A stretch of DNA of 13,641 bases from JAEUSG01 sp964590225 (GCA_964590225.1 CAZPWS010000070.1:1-13641), one strand, 5' to 3'. Shown: positions 1-7,430, counted from the stretch's first letter. Notes: generated by a model from the letters alone, not told the origin. Numbers and translations: made by a program.

Positions 1-32
1 CGGCTTAAAGGAGTAATCGGATACGTATCATA

Positions 33-80
33 CACAACATTTGACATTAGCTCTTTTTAATCCTATAGCCTGATGTTGTG
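33..80. repeat. 8-bp inverted repeat around a promoter
   Basis: The arms CACAACAT (33-40) and ATGTTGTG (73-80) are perfect reverse complements, 32 bases apart. They sit directly outside the -35 and -10 boxes of the candidate promoter at 41-69. Such an arrangement could be a pair of operator half-sites, or a long-loop hairpin. The arms are seen directly; the regulatory role is inference. Confidence 0.45.
41..69 (+). promoter_or_regulatory. Candidate sigma70 promoter P1 for the MscS-type gene
   Basis: A perfect -35 box TTGACA (41-46), a 17-base spacer and a -10-like TATAGC (64-69) point toward the gene starting at 197. Transcription from here would leave a leader of about 120 bases. The -10 is only a four-of-six match. 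Confidence 0.45.
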
Positions 81-118
81 CTTGATGATCACACCGCAAT
101 TAGTGAATAGTAGAAAAA

Positions 119-148
119 TTGTTTTACAGATGACTGACATGATATATT
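119..148 (+). promoter_or_regulatory. Candidate second promoter P2 for the MscS-type gene
   Basis: TTGTTT (119-124), an 18-base spacer and TATATT (143-148) give a short leader of about 40 bases before the start codon. The stretch ATTGTTTTACA here also occurs in the promoter of both copies of the double-HTH cassette, so it may be a favoured promoter form in this genome. Confidence 0.35.
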
Positions 149-196
149 GCTATTACTAACAAATACAGAAGCTGAGCTTTATTAATAGAGGTAAAT

Positions 197-1255
197 ATGC
201 CACATACTCCACAATGGATTAATGAATCACTTATTGTTGTTATAGCAGCAACTGCTATTTCAATTTTATTGTACGGATTACTTATGGTTCTTGCCAAATA
301 TATTATCCCCGACAGAATTCTTTCGCCAAAGATAGTACGCCTAATTGTGAAAAGCATCAGACTTCCCCTTGTTTCTTTTGTTGTTCTAATGGGGCTTCGG
401 ACATCTGTTCCCGCAATGAATCTTTCGACAAAACTTGAGAGTCTTATATATCAGTTGATTAGTATTCTAATTATAGCAACAACAGGTTGGGTGGCAATCA
501 GAATTGCCGGAATGTGCCGACAACTTGTAACCGAATACTTTGATGTTAATACAAGCGACAATTTGAGAGCGCGAAAGATTCATACACAAATCAGGGTTAC
601 AGAGCAGATAGTGGTTGCCGTTATTTTTGTGATATCTCTTTCGTCAATACTCATGACATTTGACAAAGTAAGGCTAATGGGAATGAGTCTTCTTGCATCT
701 GCCGGTGTTATAGGAATTATTCTGGGTTTCGCAGCCCAAAAAAGCATATCGACACTATTTGCAGGGATACAAATTGCCCTCACTCAACCAATCAGGGTTG
801 ATGATGTTGTTGTTGTTGAAGGCGAATGGGGAAGAATTGAAGAAATAACACTTACATATGTTGTTGTAAAAATTTGGGATTTGCGACGACTTATACTTCC
901 TATCACATGGTTTCTTGAACAACCATTTCAAAACTGGACGCGCGTGTCAGCCGATATCCTTGGTACGGTTTTTATTTATGCAGATTATACTGTGCCGGTT
1001 GAGGCAATAAGAAAAGAGCTAAGAAAAATTTGCGAAACAAGTCCTTTGTGGGATAAAAATGTGTGTGGCATACAAGTTACCGATTCAAAAACAAACACAA
1101 TAGAAATCAGGGCTCTTGTAAGTTCTCACAATTCTTCCGATGCATGGGACTTGCGTTGTCTGGTTCGTGAAAAACTAATTGAGTTTTTGCAGAAAAACTA
1201 TCCTGACTCTCTGCCAAAAACAAGAATTGAGATGAATACGCCATACAGAGCATAA
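197..1255 (+). CDS. MscS-family mechanosensitive ion channel
   Basis: This 352-aa inner-membrane protein belongs to the small-conductance mechanosensitive channel family, which opens under membrane tension and lets solutes out on osmotic downshock. Hydrophobic segments lie at about residues 11-35, 55-70, 83-107 and 133-153. The pore-lining TM3-like helix follows at about 160-195, rich in Gly/Ala (SAGVIGIILGFAAQ), and leads into the MscS beta domain with PIRVDDVVVVEGEWGRIEEI. The C-terminal alpha/beta part ends near residue 350. The start is supported by AGAGG five bases before ATG. The gene stands alone on the plus strand, and its end faces the end of the methyltransferase gene 16 bases away. 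Extra N-terminal helices compared with E. coli MscS are usual in this superfamily. The family call is firm; the exact physiological trigger cannot be read from the sequence. Confidence 0.93.
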   Translation: MPHTPQWINESLIVVIAATAISILLYGLLMVLAKYIIPDRILSPKIVRLIVKSIRLPLVSFVVLMGLRTSVPAMNLSTKLESLIYQLISILIIATTGWVAIRIAGMCRQLVTEYFDVNTSDNLRARKIHTQIRVTEQIVVAVIFVISLSSILMTFDKVRLMGMSLLASAGVIGIILGFAAQKSISTLFAGIQIALTQPIRVDDVVVVEGEWGRIEEITLTYVVVKIWDLRRLILPITWFLEQPFQNWTRVSADILGTVFIYADYTVPVEAIRKELRKICETSPLWDKNVCGIQVTDSKTNTIEIRALVSSHNSSDAWDLRCLVREKLIEFLQKNYPDSLPKTRIEMNTPYRA

Positions 1256-1271
1256 TAGGTCAAGGCCGGAA

Positions 1272-2138
1272 TCATTTCTTCAGAACCATTATTAGCCCGC
1301 CCATGTTAAAATAGGCTCTGCCCGGATAGCGGGAAACAAGCTGAGCCTTGACATCATCAGGAAAATGGTCGAGTAACACGATACCGTTGAATATTTCCAT
1401 TGTAAAGCCAGCAACAGTGACAAAATTATAATAGTCTTCAACAAAAAAACGGTTGATATTAGGCGCATTATAAATATAATAGACCATTTCTTCTGCTGTG
1501 GGCCGATCAGTTTTACCACAGAGATAATTAAACATTTCAGAAGCGGACATAAGCAGATGCCCCCAGTTTGGCACCGGTGAGTTTTCAAAATTATAAAAAC
1601 GGCCGGAGCGATCCGTAATGTCTGGCAGATGGTGGCCGTTCCAGCATGGCCAAATCGGTGAAAAGAGTGAAAAAAGCCTACCACCAGGTTTTAGCGCATG
1701 ATACATCTTTGTAAGCGCCGCCGGCAGCTTGTGAATATGCTCAAATGCAGCCAATGAAAAAACAAGATCGAACCTGTTGTATAAAGATTCGGGTAGGTTA
1801 CAAATGTCATCATAGAAAAAGTTGTATTTCTGAAGTTCTTCTGTATCAGTAAATTTCCGCTTGCGGACTGTTTCAGTTCCGATAACAGTTCCGGTATGTG
1901 TGATACCTCCTGTATCCGAGAGTGCAGTGCCGTAATCGGGTGTTTCTACCGCGGTCCAGCTCTTTGCTCGTAAATAATCAAATACAAAACCCGATGGAAG
2001 GCTGCCGCCAACTTCAAGCACTTCCTTATCAGTAAATCCTACATGTTGCTGACACAATACAGACTGATTAACATGATACGAAAGATTAAATTTTTGACGA
2101 CACTCTTCTATTTGTTCGTTAGTCAATAATTGTTCCAT
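1272..2138 (-). CDS. Class I SAM-dependent methyltransferase
   Basis: A 288-aa soluble protein with a Rossmann-type methyltransferase core. Motif I is a slightly degenerate EVGGSLPSG near residues 42-50. The post-II/IV region reads DLVFSLAAFEHIHKLPAAL, followed by MYHALKPGGRLFSLF, the usual strand-4/helix and motif-post pattern of the Methyltransf_11/23 type in which S-adenosylmethionine is the methyl donor. The acceptor cannot be deduced; proteins of this shape often act on small molecules, lipids or sugars. The C-terminal 110 residues carry several Trp and Tyr and probably form a substrate-binding cap. A good promoter (2178-2207) lies just upstream, so it is probably a single-gene transcript. 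The Shine-Dalgarno sequence is weak (GCGAGA). Confidence 0.85.
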   Translation of the reverse strand: MEQLLTNEQIEECRQKFNLSYHVNQSVLCQQHVGFTDKEVLEVGGSLPSGFVFDYLRAKSWTAVETPDYGTALSDTGGITHTGTVIGTETVRKRKFTDTEELQKYNFFYDDICNLPESLYNRFDLVFSLAAFEHIHKLPAALTKMYHALKPGGRLFSLFSPIWPCWNGHHLPDITDRSGRFYNFENSPVPNWGHLLMSASEMFNYLCGKTDRPTAEEMVYYIYNAPNINRFFVEDYYNFVTVAGFTMEIFNGIVLLDHFPDDVKAQLVSRYPGRAYFNMGGLIMVLKK

Positions 2139-2177
2139 AATGTAATCTCGCTTTCATAACTTAAGGTTACGATTCCT

Positions 2178-2207
2178 ATTATATATTGAGTTCAACGAAG
2201 AATACAA
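2178..2207 (-). promoter_or_regulatory. Candidate promoter for the methyltransferase gene
   Basis: On the minus strand TTGTAT (2202-2207), an 18-base spacer and a perfect TATAAT (2178-2183) predict a start of transcription near 2171, about 33 bases before the ATG. The perfect -10 and close spacing to the gene support it. Confidence 0.5.
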
Positions 2208-2285
2208 GAAAGATTGAAACATGAGCCAACAGACTGATCCTAAAGATTTGCGTGAAAGGGAGCTGTGGAATGTCCTCTCTATTTA

Positions 2286-3134
2286 TCAAACCTTAACCAT
2301 AATCAATTTACGAATAGATAGCGCGCCAGCTATCTCAAGTACAAGAGCACTTAAAAGCAGCAGCTGGCCAACAGTTGTGCTATAAAGAGGACGAATCATA
2401 TTTGGATCGAGTAGATAAATTATTCCACCCATTATTATTGGCAGCAGTGCAATAATTAACCCTTGCATTTTTCCCTGTGCAGTTAAAGCCTTTACCCGCC
2501 CTTCAACAACCCGCCGTTCGATTATTCCTTTAGCGAAAGAGTCGAGTGTGGTTGACAGCGAACCCCCTGTTTCCTGGGCGATGGATATGGATGTACAAAA
2601 AACAAGGTACTCGGGCGAGCTTATGCGCTGTGCCATTTTGTTTAAAGCCTTTATAAGAGGGAGCCCAAGGTCAGTTTCGCGGAGTGCATGAGCCATCTCC
2701 AAAGAAAAGGGGGGACCGCATCTTATAGCAGCCTCCTGAATAGCCTCCTTAAGCCCCGAGCCCGCCTTAACAGCGTCAGCCATCCTTTGCGCTACTTCAG
2801 GCAATTGCTTGTTAAGCAACAGAAGCCGTTTTCGCTTTTTCTGTTTTTCTGTTAGCGTTGGTAAAAGAAATACAAGAAGGGCTCCAATTAGGGCAAAAAA
2901 GAAACTTTCAAATATTATACCAAATAAGATAGCAGTAAGAATTGAAATTGATACTGTTTTATAAAACTGTAACTTGATGTTTTTATGTGCCTCAAAGAGA
3001 TGCTGTGCTTTTAAAAAGCTTTTTGATGTCCACTTGTCGCGATAATTTTGAAACGCGTTAACTATTAGGGGAGAAATGTGGTATATAGAAAACGATAAAC
3101 CAGTTGCAGTTAATAAAAGTGCGACATATTTCAT
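2286..3134 (-). CDS. tadB: Type II secretion F-domain protein, TadB-like (Tad pilus/secretion inner-membrane platform)
   Basis: A 282-aa protein with one N-terminal hydrophobic helix (about 1-20), a pair of helices at about 62-95, a cytoplasmic GspF domain (about 105-215) and a C-terminal pair (about 225-245 and 258-275). Typical TadB/CpaG landmarks are LPEVAQRMADAVKAGSGL, ETGGSLSTTLDSFAKGI, the VKALTAQGKMQG stretch, and a C-terminus ending in RKLIMVKV. In Tad systems TadB and TadC form the inner-membrane platform driven by the TadA/CpaF ATPase, whose gene lies just upstream with an 8-base gap. No TadC gene follows; the next gene downstream is an unrelated methyltransferase with its own promoter. 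The membrane half therefore needs a partner encoded elsewhere, or works alone. Confidence 0.88.
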   Translation of the reverse strand: MKYVALLLTATGLSFSIYHISPLIVNAFQNYRDKWTSKSFLKAQHLFEAHKNIKLQFYKTVSISILTAILFGIIFESFFFALIGALLVFLLPTLTEKQKKRKRLLLLNKQLPEVAQRMADAVKAGSGLKEAIQEAAIRCGPPFSLEMAHALRETDLGLPLIKALNKMAQRISSPEYLVFCTSISIAQETGGSLSTTLDSFAKGIIERRVVEGRVKALTAQGKMQGLIIALLPIIMGGIIYLLDPNMIRPLYSTTVGQLLLLSALVLEIAGALSIRKLIMVKV

Positions 3135-3142
3135 CTACCAAT

Positions 3143-4612
3143 TTAGACCTGCGTCGCTATAAAAATATCCCTGTCATAATCATATTTGAATAGCTCACGA
3201 ATCTTTACCCACTCGCCATCCATACCAAGCACTTCGGTAACTGAGGTTATTTTTCGCCTTCCATCCGGCAAGCGGGACTGCTGAACAATAAGGTGAACCG
3301 AAAAGGCTATCTGTTCCCTTATTGCCCGAACGGGGAGATCGATACCTGAAAGCAGTACCATTATTTCGAGCCTGCGAATCATGTCGAGAGGTGTATTAGC
3401 GTGGCCTGTTGTAAGCGAACCGTCATGTCCCGTATTCATAGCCTGAAGCATATCAAGAGCTTCCCCACCCCTGCACTCCCCCACAACGATGCGGTCGGGA
3501 CGCATGCGAAGGGCATTCTTTACAAGATCCCTGATTGTCACTGCCCCCTTACCTTCAATGTTTGGTGGGCGGGATTCAAGCCTCACAACATGCTCACCAG
3601 GGAGAGTAAGTTCCGCAGCATCTTCTATTGTAACTATTCTTTCGTTTGCAGGAATAAAAGAGGCAATGATATTTAGCAAAGTGGTTTTTCCAGAGCCCGT
3701 TCCCCCTGAAATGACAATATTCCTTTTAGCCTCCACTGCACTTTTCAGATAGGCTATTATCTGCTCATCCGCACTATTAAACCGTATCAGATCCTCCGGT
3801 GTAAGCTTTTTCGAAGAAAATTTCCGGATAGTGATAATCGGTCCATCAAGAGCTAATGGCGGAATTACTGCATTTACTCTTGAGCCATCCTTAAGGCGTG
3901 CATCAACAACCGGCGAACCGTCATCAATGCGCCGCCCCAAAGGAAGAACTATCCTCTCAATTACATCACGGACATGTCTTTCAGAAGCGAATGATGCCTT
4001 TTCACGCGTAAGCTTCCCATTCCTTTCGGCAAAAATAGAGTCTGGTCCATTTACCATAATTTCAGAAACGGTTTTATCGGCAAGCAACGGCTCCAACGGG
4101 CCAAGTCCGAGCATATCCGCAACAATAGTATCAACAAGAGAAGCGCCATCAGCACCAAATTCGGCACGAAGCACTGCCTCTGCCGCCTCCCGGGTCTTGA
4201 CTCCCAACGACTCCTTGTCGAGGGCCACAAGCCCAACTCTGTCGGCATTCAGACGAGCAACAATTTCCTCATGAAGTTTACGCCGTTTTTCTGTATCGAG
4301 CTCCAGTTGCACCGAAATAATCTTTTCGGCAAAAAGTAAACCAACATTGCCTATGCGGAATTTTGTATCAGGCTTAACAATGGTAACTTCAATCTTTTCG
4401 CCATTGACAAAAATTCCATTTGTGCTGTTTAAATCTCTTATTTCAAGTTCATTACCTTTAAGTGTTAACTTTGCATGTTCCGCGGAAACGGTAGGATCAG
4501 CTAGTATTATTTGGCAGGAAAGAGAGCGGCCGGCAAGCTGCTCACCATTTACAAGGGTATAGGAGCGTTTGACATCCGGTTTTCCGTTATCTTCCAGTAC
4601 TGCCAAAACCAC
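3143..4612 (-). CDS. cpaF: FHA-domain fused CpaF/TadA-type secretion ATPase
   Basis: From the preferred GTG start this is 489 residues. Counting from an upstream ATG at 4669, the FHA domain lies at about 24-115: GRSLSCQIIL, then SAEHAKL, then LNSTNGIFVNG, the phosphothreonine-binding loops. It is followed by a CpaF/TadA ATPase: N-terminal part with EIMVNGPDSIFAERNGKL, Walker A GGTGSGKTT (322-330), Asp box VTIEDAAELT, Walker B RIVVGECRGGEAL and His box TGHDGSLTTGHAN. Such ATPases are cytoplasmic hexamers that power Tad pilus assembly or secretion. The FHA fusion suggests control through Ser/Thr phosphorylation. The ATG at 4669 would give an 83-bp overlap with dut and has GGAGG touching the ATG. 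GTG at 4612, with AGAGG seven bases upstream, is more likely; GTG at 4618 and TTG at 4606 are alternatives. It precedes tadB in the same operon. Confidence 0.93.
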   Translation of the reverse strand: MVLAVLEDNGKPDVKRSYTLVNGEQLAGRSLSCQIILADPTVSAEHAKLTLKGNELEIRDLNSTNGIFVNGEKIEVTIVKPDTKFRIGNVGLLFAEKIISVQLELDTEKRRKLHEEIVARLNADRVGLVALDKESLGVKTREAAEAVLRAEFGADGASLVDTIVADMLGLGPLEPLLADKTVSEIMVNGPDSIFAERNGKLTREKASFASERHVRDVIERIVLPLGRRIDDGSPVVDARLKDGSRVNAVIPPLALDGPIITIRKFSSKKLTPEDLIRFNSADEQIIAYLKSAVEAKRNIVISGGTGSGKTTLLNIIASFIPANERIVTIEDAAELTLPGEHVVRLESRPPNIEGKGAVTIRDLVKNALRMRPDRIVVGECRGGEALDMLQAMNTGHDGSLTTGHANTPLDMIRRLEIMVLLSGIDLPVRAIREQIAFSVHLIVQQSRLPDGRRKITSVTEVLGMDGEWVKIRELFKYDYDRDIFIATQV

Positions 4613-5009
4613 CAGCACCCCTCTTTGTTTCGGACAGACAGGATGCTTCTTTGATTGTCCAGCCTGCATCCTCCTGCTTGCGTATAATCATCTGTGCTAT
4701 TTTAACGCCTTGTGCTATCTCAACGGGAACACCGGCTTTGTGCTGAGTAAGAATAACAATTATTTCCCCGCGATACCCGTTATCGACAATTCCACCATGA
4801 ACAGCCCATCCCGCCTTACCCATCGAAGATCGGTTTGCAATCTCTGCCCAATATCCTTCCGGCAGTTCAATAGCTATACCTGTACCCACTTTTAGCATAT
4901 TGTCGGCAAGCGGCGTTACCGAGTTTGCAAAAAGATCCCATCCAATGTCACTACCGGCCCGCTCAGGCAGAATAGCGTCACTATTCAGCTTTTTTACACA
5001 AATTTCCAT
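4587..5009 (-). CDS. dut: dUTP diphosphatase (trimeric dUTPase)
   Basis: A 140-aa enzyme that hydrolyses dUTP to dUMP and pyrophosphate, keeping uracil out of DNA and feeding thymidylate synthesis. All five motifs of the homotrimeric family are visible in order: AGSDIGWDLFA (I), NRSSMGKAG (II), HGGIVDNGYRGEI with the catalytic Asp (III), KIAQMIIRKQ (IV) and the glycine-rich RGAGGFGSTG (V) at the C-terminus. The length is normal. AAGG five bases before the ATG, overlapping the stop codon of the HD-GYP gene, supports the start and points to coupled translation. Its 3' end, including motif V, overlaps the start of the FHA-CpaF gene. Its place within a signalling/secretion operon looks like positional linkage rather than shared function. 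Confidence 0.96.
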   Translation of the reverse strand: MEICVKKLNSDAILPERAGSDIGWDLFANSVTPLADNMLKVGTGIAIELPEGYWAEIANRSSMGKAGWAVHGGIVDNGYRGEIIVILTQHKAGVPVEIAQGVKIAQMIIRKQEDAGWTIKEASCLSETKRGAGGFGSTGR

Positions 5010-5016
5010 AATAACC

Positions 5017-5985
5017 TTATTTATCGAATTTCTTTCTGATATTCTTGAATTGCTCGTGAATTTCTAAAAAAACATCAACCAAGTCCGGGTCGAAATGTTC
5101 ACCTCTTTCTGCTGCGATAATGTCGCAGGCAGCCTCATGTGAAAATGCCCGCTTATAACAGCGTTTGGAAACAAGCGCATCGTAAACATCGGCAAGCGCC
5201 ACAATACGAGCAGACAATGGTATCTGCTCACCTTTTAATGCCTTTCCTACCCCTTCCTCAACAAGCATTATGTCATCTTTAAAAATATTTGGATATCCCT
5301 TTCCATTCCATTTCTGATGGTGGTGGTAGGCTATCTCTTTCCCAAGAGAAAAGAATGTCCGGAAATTAAGTTTTCGCTCCAGTTCTCCAATAACATTTCC
5401 ACCAAGTATTGTATGCATCTTCATGATTTCGAACTCGCGATCAGTTAGCTTGCCCTCTTTCAGCAGAATTTCATCTTTAATTCCCACCTTGCCGATATCA
5501 TGAAGCGGGGCAGAAATAAAAATCTCTTCGACATATGCCGGCGAAATATATTTTTCATACTTCTTTTTTGTAGAAAGATGCTCCGCAAGTAGCTTGCTAT
5601 AATGGGCCATACGGTTGACATGGTCACCGGTATCGGGATCCCTCGCTTCGGCAATCCTTGTAAACCCAAGAACAGAAACATTCTGTGTCTCCTTAACTTG
5701 ATTGATTCCCTCAGATATCTTAACGCTCAAATTCCTGCTTGTTATTACAAATGCCCTTTTGGCAAGTGTCAGTAAAACAAACGGTGGAACAAAATTCAGG
5801 ATGCATACAGCAGCAGACATTACAGGATGAATGTTTAAAAACGAGACGAGAGCGGCAAAATAATTTTTACCAACAAGAGAAAATGTAAGAAAAAAAGACA
5901 AATGGATTATTAGAACAACAACGATAGAGCCGAAAATAGGCTTTTTAATCAAGGGGTTGAAAATGCGGTCGATGCGGCTCGGCAT
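5017..5985 (-). CDS. HD-GYP domain phosphohydrolase with N-terminal membrane segments
   Basis: A 322-aa protein with two hydrophobic segments (about 17-38 and 55-80), a linker, and an HD-GYP domain from about 105 to 300. Metal ligands and signature residues are seen in ARDPDTGDHVNRMAHYS, the HD pair LHDIGKVGIKDEILLK (His162, Asp163), MHTILGG and IAYHHHQKWNGKGYP, which contains the GYP motif. HD-GYP proteins hydrolyse cyclic di-GMP (some act on cGAMP) to control motility, biofilm and pili. Because the signature residues are present, activity is likely. The membrane part probably anchors or senses. The Shine-Dalgarno sequence is weak, and the gene follows the STAS gene by 31 bases. Being next to Tad-type genes suggests that cyclic-dinucleotide level and pilus/secretion activity are co-regulated, which is inference. 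Confidence 0.92.
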   Translation of the reverse strand: MPSRIDRIFNPLIKKPIFGSIVVVLIIHLSFFLTFSLVGKNYFAALVSFLNIHPVMSAAVCILNFVPPFVLLTLAKRAFVITSRNLSVKISEGINQVKETQNVSVLGFTRIAEARDPDTGDHVNRMAHYSKLLAEHLSTKKKYEKYISPAYVEEIFISAPLHDIGKVGIKDEILLKEGKLTDREFEIMKMHTILGGNVIGELERKLNFRTFFSLGKEIAYHHHQKWNGKGYPNIFKDDIMLVEEGVGKALKGEQIPLSARIVALADVYDALVSKRCYKRAFSHEAACDIIAAERGEHFDPDLVDVFLEIHEQFKNIRKKFDK

Positions 5986-6016
5986 TTTATATTTTTTCTA
6001 TTTATTTTCCCTAAAA

Positions 6017-6361
6017 TCAAGACTCTGACAGTGTCTTGAAAAAGGCATCTTCCGAAGGATACACAGGTATTATTTTTTCGATACAGAGAATTCGGAGCAC
6101 TTCCATTATGAAGGGGGGCGGTTCAAATATTACAAGCTTTCCTTTACTATCGGCAATTTTTTTCTGCCATGAAATCATTAGGCTTACCGCCGAACTGTTA
6201 AGAAATGTTGTATTTCCAAGATTAAGGGCTATTTTAGTTTCGCCCTTTTTTATCAATTGGAGGATATTCTCTTTAAGCTCATTAAAATTATCCACCTCAT
6301 TGATATCACCATCTATATCAAGCACAACATAGGGCTCTCGCCGCCTTATGTGTAGTTCCAT
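6017..6361 (-). CDS. STAS-domain anti-sigma factor antagonist (SpoIIAA-like)
   Basis: The frame is open back to an ATG at 6430, but GGAGG six bases before the internal ATG at 6361 and the family's usual N-terminus (MELHIRRREPYVVLDIDGD) make 6361 the better start, giving 114 aa. The fold elements of a STAS domain follow: a first beta strand, helix NFNELKENILQLIKKG, strand KIALNLGNTTFLNSSAV and a C-terminal helix. In SpoIIAA the equivalent loop is D-S-S-G with the phosphorylated serine; here it is N-S-S-A (Ser56/57), so partner-switching by phosphorylation is possible but the Asp and Gly are changed. No anti-sigma kinase is visible nearby. It leads into the HD-GYP gene. Confidence 0.88.
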   Translation of the reverse strand: MELHIRRREPYVVLDIDGDINEVDNFNELKENILQLIKKGETKIALNLGNTTFLNSSAVSLMISWQKKIADSKGKLVIFEPPPFIMEVLRILCIEKIIPVYPSEDAFFKTLSES

Positions 6362-6450
6362 ACTATTCCTCCGATTTCTAAGAATTACAAGTCCCCTAAG
6401 TGCCCTGTTAAATATAATAAAATCATGCACTTTAAAAAGTGTAACTACAC

Positions 6451-7242
6451 TTAGGCGGCAATAGTGATTTTTTCGCTCTCGAACAGTTTTTCAATATTGT
6501 AATTAAAATCAGGATTCAACCTTTTCAATTCCACAGCCATTAGTCGAAGCATATGTTTGTCCCCGTTATTAAAGCTCTTTTTCCACGACGAGAGGGTCGC
6601 GAGAAAATTATCCATCAACTCGACATATACTTTGGAGCTTACACCTGACTTTTGAATTATGTTCTTATAAACGAAATGAAACCACTCGCCATCAGTAAAT
6701 TTTTCTTCGAAATGGAAGTAGTGCTCTTTCACATGGTATAGCAAATTAAGATATATTGTAAAATTTTCAGCTACTTTGTCAAGTGTTGGGGCAATATTGG
6801 TTTCTTTTTTGCCACATTTTCTTCCATAAGACGCTGCCTGATAAAAGTAGCTCTTACAGCGGGATATATACGCATCTTCCCCGAGGCTGAACCATTTGTT
6901 TATGCGGCTCTTTTTCTTTTCTACGCCGTTCATTATTGCGATATTAAACATAATCAGCTCTGCATTTTCCTTATAGAGATTATAGCGGGCACGCATATCA
7001 AATGTCTTTTCAAGTTCAAACACCAGTTCCGATTCAAGAAGCGGCTTTATCTGTTTTTTATTATCTGCATATAAACCGCTTGAAAACTTCTGGAGCATTC
7101 CGGCAAGATAAATATTAACATCTTCGTCAAGCTTAATGGTGTTTGAGAGTAAACCCGTTTCAAGTCGCGCAGTTATTACAGCGTTGAGAAAATAGCTTAG
7201 CAAACTTGTTGAATTATAAGGTTTTATAAGATTGTTTGGCAT
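6451..7242 (-). CDS. Unrecognised 263-aa helical protein, first gene of the operon
   Basis: I do not recognise this family. It has an excellent Shine-Dalgarno sequence (GGAGG, five bases before ATG at 7242), so it is a real gene and the likely first cistron of the STAS/HD-GYP/dut/tad operon. The sequence has no signal peptide, no membrane helix and no obvious catalytic motif. It is rich in Lys, Glu, Asn, Phe and Tyr and looks mostly alpha-helical, with an aromatic stretch HYFHFEEKFTDGEWFHFVY at about 175-195 and two Cys near the middle (SRCK and RKCG). The overall look is of a soluble all-helical scaffold or sensor. An 89-base gap separates it from the STAS gene. Any function would be a guess; position suggests a part in the same signalling pathway. 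Confidence 0.8.
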   Translation of the reverse strand: MPNNLIKPYNSTSLLSYFLNAVITARLETGLLSNTIKLDEDVNIYLAGMLQKFSSGLYADNKKQIKPLLESELVFELEKTFDMRARYNLYKENAELIMFNIAIMNGVEKKKSRINKWFSLGEDAYISRCKSYFYQAASYGRKCGKKETNIAPTLDKVAENFTIYLNLLYHVKEHYFHFEEKFTDGEWFHFVYKNIIQKSGVSSKVYVELMDNFLATLSSWKKSFNNGDKHMLRLMAVELKRLNPDFNYNIEKLFESEKITIAA

Positions 7243-7311
7243 AATAACCTCCAGATTAAGCGATTAACCATTCTAATATATCGGTTTCTCCGAGAACTTT
7301 CTTAAGATTTA

Positions 7312-7344
7312 ATTTGCGGTCTTTACAGGGTTTATTTGCGGTCT
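7312..7344 (-). promoter_or_regulatory. Two 11-bp direct repeats, 22-bp period, upstream of the operon
   Basis: Minus-strand AGACCGCAAAT occurs exactly twice (7334-7344 and 7312-7322), with starts 22 bp apart, two helical turns, so both face the same side of DNA. A -10-like TATATT (7275-7280) lies downstream without a convincing -35. The repeats would then sit about 44-76 bases upstream of transcription start, the usual place for an activator at a promoter lacking a good -35. Sequence and spacing are seen; the activator role is inferred. Confidence 0.5.
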
Positions 7345-7401
7345 GTTTTGTGCAGAAGTTTACCAAATTTAAAGCAAGACAGACACCTCGTCAAGAGAAT
7401 A

Positions 7402-7430
7402 TTGTTTTACAAACCATGAAATAGTATCTT
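7402..7430 (+). promoter_or_regulatory. Promoter of the double-HTH gene, copy A
   Basis: TTGTTT (7402-7407), 17-base spacer and TATCTT (7425-7430). This stretch is identical in copy B (10915-10943) although bases on both sides differ, which supports function. Confidence 0.5.

Noticed and set aside
2221..2385. 54-codon plus-strand frame starting MSQQTDPKDLRERELW
   Set aside because: The start looks protein-like, but the Shine-Dalgarno sequence is poor, it runs about 100 bases antisense into tadB, and I recognise no family. Kept only as a note.
3831..4274. 147-codon plus-strand frame opposite the secretion ATPase gene
   Set aside because: It is fully antisense to the conserved FHA-CpaF coding region, has a composition typical of a shadow frame and no Shine-Dalgarno sequence.
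6362..6430. Extra 23 N-terminal residues of the STAS protein from ATG 6430
   Set aside because: The internal ATG at 6361 has a perfect GGAGG at six bases and begins at the usual first strand of the domain.
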